8,932 nucleotides of DNA from CAZPUI01 sp964415525 (GTDB taxonomy: Bacteria; Acidobacteriota; Holophagae; Holophagales; Holophagaceae), in contig CAYQAS010000147.1 in the NCBI GenBank assembly GCA_964415525.1, positions 1 through 8,932 on the forward strand, read 5' to 3'. Of this stretch, positions 6,101-8,932 are shown piece by piece. Both the position numbers and the translations under genes were made by a program. How positions within the stretch are numbered: the first letter of the stretch is position 1; the number at the start of each line of letters is the position of its first letter. Below the pieces are notes generated by a model. That model saw nothing but the letters and a program-made list of their open reading frames with translations, did no database searches and was not told the origin of the DNA.

Positions 6101-8932
6101 CTGGACTCCAGCCTGAATCCCTCCACCTACGGCGCCTCCGTGACGCTCACGGCAACGGTGACCGCGGGGGCGACTGGCACTGTGACGTTCTATGACGGCG
6201 CGATGTCCCTGGGCACCGGCACGATCAGCGGCACCACCGCGACCCTCACCACCTCGTCCCTGTCCGCGGCCGGGCACAGCCTCACGGCGGTCTATGGCGG
6301 GGATTCGAACTACGCCACGTCCACCTCCAGCATCCTCACCCAGACGGTGAACAAGGCCACCACCACCACCACTTTGGGCTCCAGTCTGAACCCCGCCACC
6401 TACGGCGCCTCCGTGACCCTTACGGCGACGGTGACGGCTGGGGCGACGGGCACCGTGACGTTCTACGACGGCGCGACGTCCCTGGGCACCGGCACCCTCA
6501 GCGGCACCACCGCGACACTCACCACCTCGACGCTGTCCGTGGCTGGTCACAGCCTCACTGCGGTCTACGGCGGGGATGCAAACTACGCCACATCGACGTC
6601 CAGCGCCCTCACCCAGACCGTCAACAAGGCCGATACCACCACCACCCTTGTCTCCAGTCTGAACCCCTCCACCTACGGCGCCTCTGTGACCCTCACGGCG
6701 ACGGTGACGGCGGGAGCGACGGGCACCGTGACGTTCTACGACGGCGTCACGTCCCTGGGCACCGGCACGCTGAGCGGCGCCACTGCGACGCTGGCCATCT
6801 CGACGCTGTCCGTGGCCAGTCACAGCCTCAGCGCGATCTACAACGGAGATGGGAACTTCAATACCTCCACGTCTGCGACCCTGACCCAGACCGTGAACAA
6901 GGCCATCACCACCACCGCGCTGGTCTCCAGCCTGAACCCTTCCACTTATGGCACCTCCGTGACCCTCACGGCGACGTTGACGGCGGGGGCGACGGGCACC
7001 GTGACCTTCTATGACGGCGCCACGTCTTTGGGGACGGGCACGCTCAGCGGGACCCATGCAACCCTCACCATCGCGAACCTGGGAGGCGGCAGCCACACCC
7101 TGACCGCGGTCTATGGAGGGGATGGGAACTACGCCACTTCCACCTCCAGCCCGCTGACCCAGACTGTGAACGCGGCCAGTACCACCACAATCCTGGCCAC
7201 CAGCCTGACGCCCTCGGGCTACACGCAGTCTGTGACCCTTACTGCCACCGTAACGGCGGGGGCGACGGGCACGGTGACCTTCAAGGACGGCAGCACGATC
7301 CTCGGCACCGGCACCCTCAGCGGCACGACGGCCACGTTCACCACTTCCGCCCTCAGCGTAGGCACCCACAGCCTTTCGGCGGTCTACGATGGCGATGCGA
7401 ACTTCGCCACGTCCACGTCCAGCACCCTGACGCAGACGGTCGTGCTCTATGCCATCACCGGCAATACAGGGACCGGCAACGTGACCCTGAGCTATACCGA
7501 CGGCACCAGCAAGACCGTGACGTCCGGCGGCGGCGGTGCCTACACCGTGAGCGTGCCCTATGACTGGTCGGGCACCGTTACTCCCAGCAAGACGGGCTAC
7601 ACCTTCGGTGCCGCCCGGAGCTACACCCTGGTCCGGGCGGACGTCTCCGCCCAGGACTACACGGCGACCCTAAATGCCCCTACGAGTCCTACCGTGGGCA
7701 CCCCCACCAGCAGCGGTTTTACCGCCTCCTGGATCGGGAATGCGGGGGCCACAGGCTACGTCCTGGACGTGGCGACGGATGCGGACTGCACGAGCCTGGT
7801 GGCAGGCAAGACCAACTTGGCGGCATCGGGCACGACCCTCGTGATCACGGGCCTGCCGGCGGGCACGACCTACTACTTCCAGGTGAGGGCGACGGATGGC
7901 CTGCTCACCAGCGCGAATGCCAAGTCGTCTGCAATGCTGATCCTGCCTGCAGCGCCTATCGCCGAGGAGGCGACGGGCAAGACGGCCACGGCATTCACGG
8001 CGAACTGGGGGACGGTGCAAAGTGCCACGGGCTTCAAGCTCACAGTGGCGACCTCAGCGAACCTGGGTACGGGCATCCTTGCGGGCTACGGTCCGCTCGT
8101 GATCACGGACCCCGCGAAGCTCTCTGAGACGCTCTCCAGTCTGGGTGGCGGCACGCAGTTCTACTACGGTGTGCAGGCATTCAACGCCAGCGGCGACAGC
8201 GCGATGTCCAACATCGTGACCGTGGCACTCATCCCTCCTGCTCCCGTCGCCATCGCGGCCACGGATGTGACGGAGGGTGGCTTCACTGCCACCTGGAACG
8301 CCTCTGCCGGTGCCACGGGCTACCGCCTGGATGTGGCGCGGGATCCGGCCTTCGCGAACCTCACGACCGGGTTCTCCGACCTGGCCATCGGGAATGTCAC
8401 TTCTCAGAGCGTGACGGGTCTGCTGCCGAACCGCCCCTACTACTACCGAGTAAGGGCGACCAACGCTGCAGGTGCCAGTTCAAACTCAAATGCGATCGAA
8501 GTCAGGACCAAGGCCGCCAATCCCACGGCAGAGACGAAGCCTGCGACGGCTGTCACCGCGACCGCTGCCACCCTCGCGGGTCTGGTGATCGCGAACAATC
8601 AGAACACCGTCGTGACCTTCGACCTGGGCCGTGGCGGTACCTTCCAGTCCTCGCTCAAGGCCACCCCGTCCATGGTTACAGGCATGGATTCAACGCCGGT
8701 TTCCCTTAAGGTGGAGGGCTTGGCGCCCAACACGACGTATTCCTACCGGGTCGTGGGCACCAATGCCACGGGCAGTGCTTCGGGCGAGACGTTCACCTTC
8801 AAGACGCTTGCCGTTCCGATCTCACTATCGAGTGTGGATCCTGGCTCCGCCTCCATTGGCGCTTGGATCAGCCTCAAGGGCACGGGTTTCACCGGTGCGA
8901 CATCGGTTGTGATTGGGGGGATGGAGGCGATC
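3144..8932 (+). CDS. Giant exported multidomain protein: propeller, FN3, eleven Ig-like repeats, FN3s, IPT (3' partial, assembly gap)
   Basis: At least 1878 residues after merging the gap overlap, still open at the window end. The ATG follows GGAGGG (3132-3137) by 6 bases and opens a signal peptide: MRR, a hydrophobic core ALLSLFLFATASVLG, then WGQ. Residues about 22-284 form a six-bladed YWTD/LDL-receptor-class propeller, with blade strands LFWIDF (24), LYFASV (67), IYYNGW (111), VFWMEG (156), VYFSTY (199) and IYFATY (247). An FN3-like domain covers 285-383. Eleven Ig-like modules (Big_3_5 type) cover 384-1381, followed by a regulatory-like beta-sandwich (1382-1459, VTPSKTGYTF), FN3-type domains at 1460-1549, 1550-1645, 1646-1737 and 1738-1837, and an IPT/TIG start (1838 on). 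The frame is 3144-based up to 5851 and shifts after the 100-N gap to codons starting at 5954. This is an assembly effect, not a pseudogene. Likely an extracellular or surface protein, perhaps an adhesin. The anchor is not in view and no enzyme motif was seen. Confidence 0.85.
5797..5851 (+). repeat. Left copy of an exact 55-bp duplicate abutting the assembly gap
   Basis: The 55 bases ending at the gap are identical to the 55 bases that begin right after it (5952-6006). The corresponding segment of the next module (about 6225-6279) differs at three positions, so exact identity is not simply typical module-to-module similarity. The pattern is a contig-end overlap. Confidence 0.9.
5852..5951. 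other. Assembly gap: 100 N placeholder
   Basis: Exactly 100 N, the conventional placeholder for a scaffold gap of unknown size, lies inside Ig module 6. Any translation across it, on either strand, is meaningless. Flank identity, frame and repeat period all indicate a real distance of minus 55 bp, or minus 55 plus a whole number of 273-bp modules. Confidence 0.97.
5952..6006 (+). repeat. Right copy of the exact 55-bp duplicate abutting the assembly gap
   Basis: Identical to 5797-5851. It begins immediately after the last N. Reading resumes at AGC (5954) as SGTTATL and continues without a stop to 8932. Overlaying it on the left copy brings 5954 onto 5799, which is in the pre-gap frame. Confidence 0.9.

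Larger units (their letters stand above)
4293..7441 (+). repeat. Tandem array of eleven 273-bp (91-aa) Ig-like modules
   Basis: The anchor codons for SVTL (SVTF in module 6) occur at 4344, 4617, 4890, 5163, 5436, 5709, then 6137, 6410, 6683, 6956 and 7229. Every interval is exactly 273 bp, except across the gap, where it becomes 273 once 155 bp (100 N plus a 55-bp duplicate) are removed. Each module reads roughly TTTTLxSSLNPSTYGAS, then GATGTVTFYDG, SLGTGTLSGTTATL, HSLTAVYGGD and STSSxLTQTVNKA. Modules 6-8 are closest to each other. The first and last are the most diverged. The true copy number is uncertain because of the gap. Confidence 0.9.

Noticed and set aside
5762..7369. Long open frame on the minus strand across the Ig array and the gap
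   Set aside because: It runs through the N gap, is antisense to a strongly supported gene, and encodes a Gly/Arg-rich periodic sequence that only mirrors the GC-rich 273-bp repeat. It has no family resemblance.
4293..7441. CRISPR-like or non-coding tandem repeat
   Set aside because: The unit is 273 bp, in frame, and encodes a recognisable Ig-like domain. There are no short repeats with unique spacers.
1..8932. tRNA, rRNA, riboswitch or insertion sequence
   Set aside because: No cloverleaf, conserved rRNA segment, known riboswitch core, transposase or terminal inverted repeats were seen on either strand.

Overview
The window comes from a GC-rich bacterial genome. It looks like a draft or metagenome assembly, because a run of exactly 100 N sits inside a repetitive gene. 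The type of organism is inferred only. A trio of phage-tail-collar (microcystin-dependent, MdpB-type) proteins, a DUF6916-type partner and giant exported Ig/FN3 proteins would fit an environmental Gram-negative such as an Acidobacteriota (Holophaga/Geothrix-like) member, but no marker gene here settles it.

Layout. Positions 1-51 may hold the start of a further minus-strand gene. Positions 54-866 (minus) encode a class I SAM-dependent methyltransferase-like protein. A comparatively AT-rich divergent intergenic region (867-1131) contains a perfect 6-bp inverted repeat. The plus-strand operon then runs 1132-3063: a small DUF6916-like protein followed by three tail-collar paralogues. Gaps between them are 11-15 bp, each gene has its own Shine-Dalgarno sequence, and a rho-independent terminator at 3081-3110 follows.

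From 3144 to beyond the window end, one very large exported protein is encoded. It has a signal peptide, a six-bladed YWTD-type beta-propeller, an FN3-like domain, eleven Ig-like modules of exactly 91 residues (273 bp), a regulatory-like beta-sandwich, four FN3-type domains and the start of an IPT/TIG domain. A scaffold gap (5852-5951) interrupts module 6. The 55 bp on either side of the gap are identical. Merging them removes the apparent frame change and restores the 273-bp period exactly, so the gap is most simply an unmerged contig overlap in one intact gene.

How the parts relate. The four small plus-strand genes look like a single transcription unit making related small beta-rich proteins. 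The divergent methyltransferase may share their control region. The giant gene is separated by the terminator and is probably a separate unit encoding a cell-surface or secreted protein. No phage structural, lysis, integrase or packaging genes are seen, so the collar trio is not evidence of a prophage by itself.
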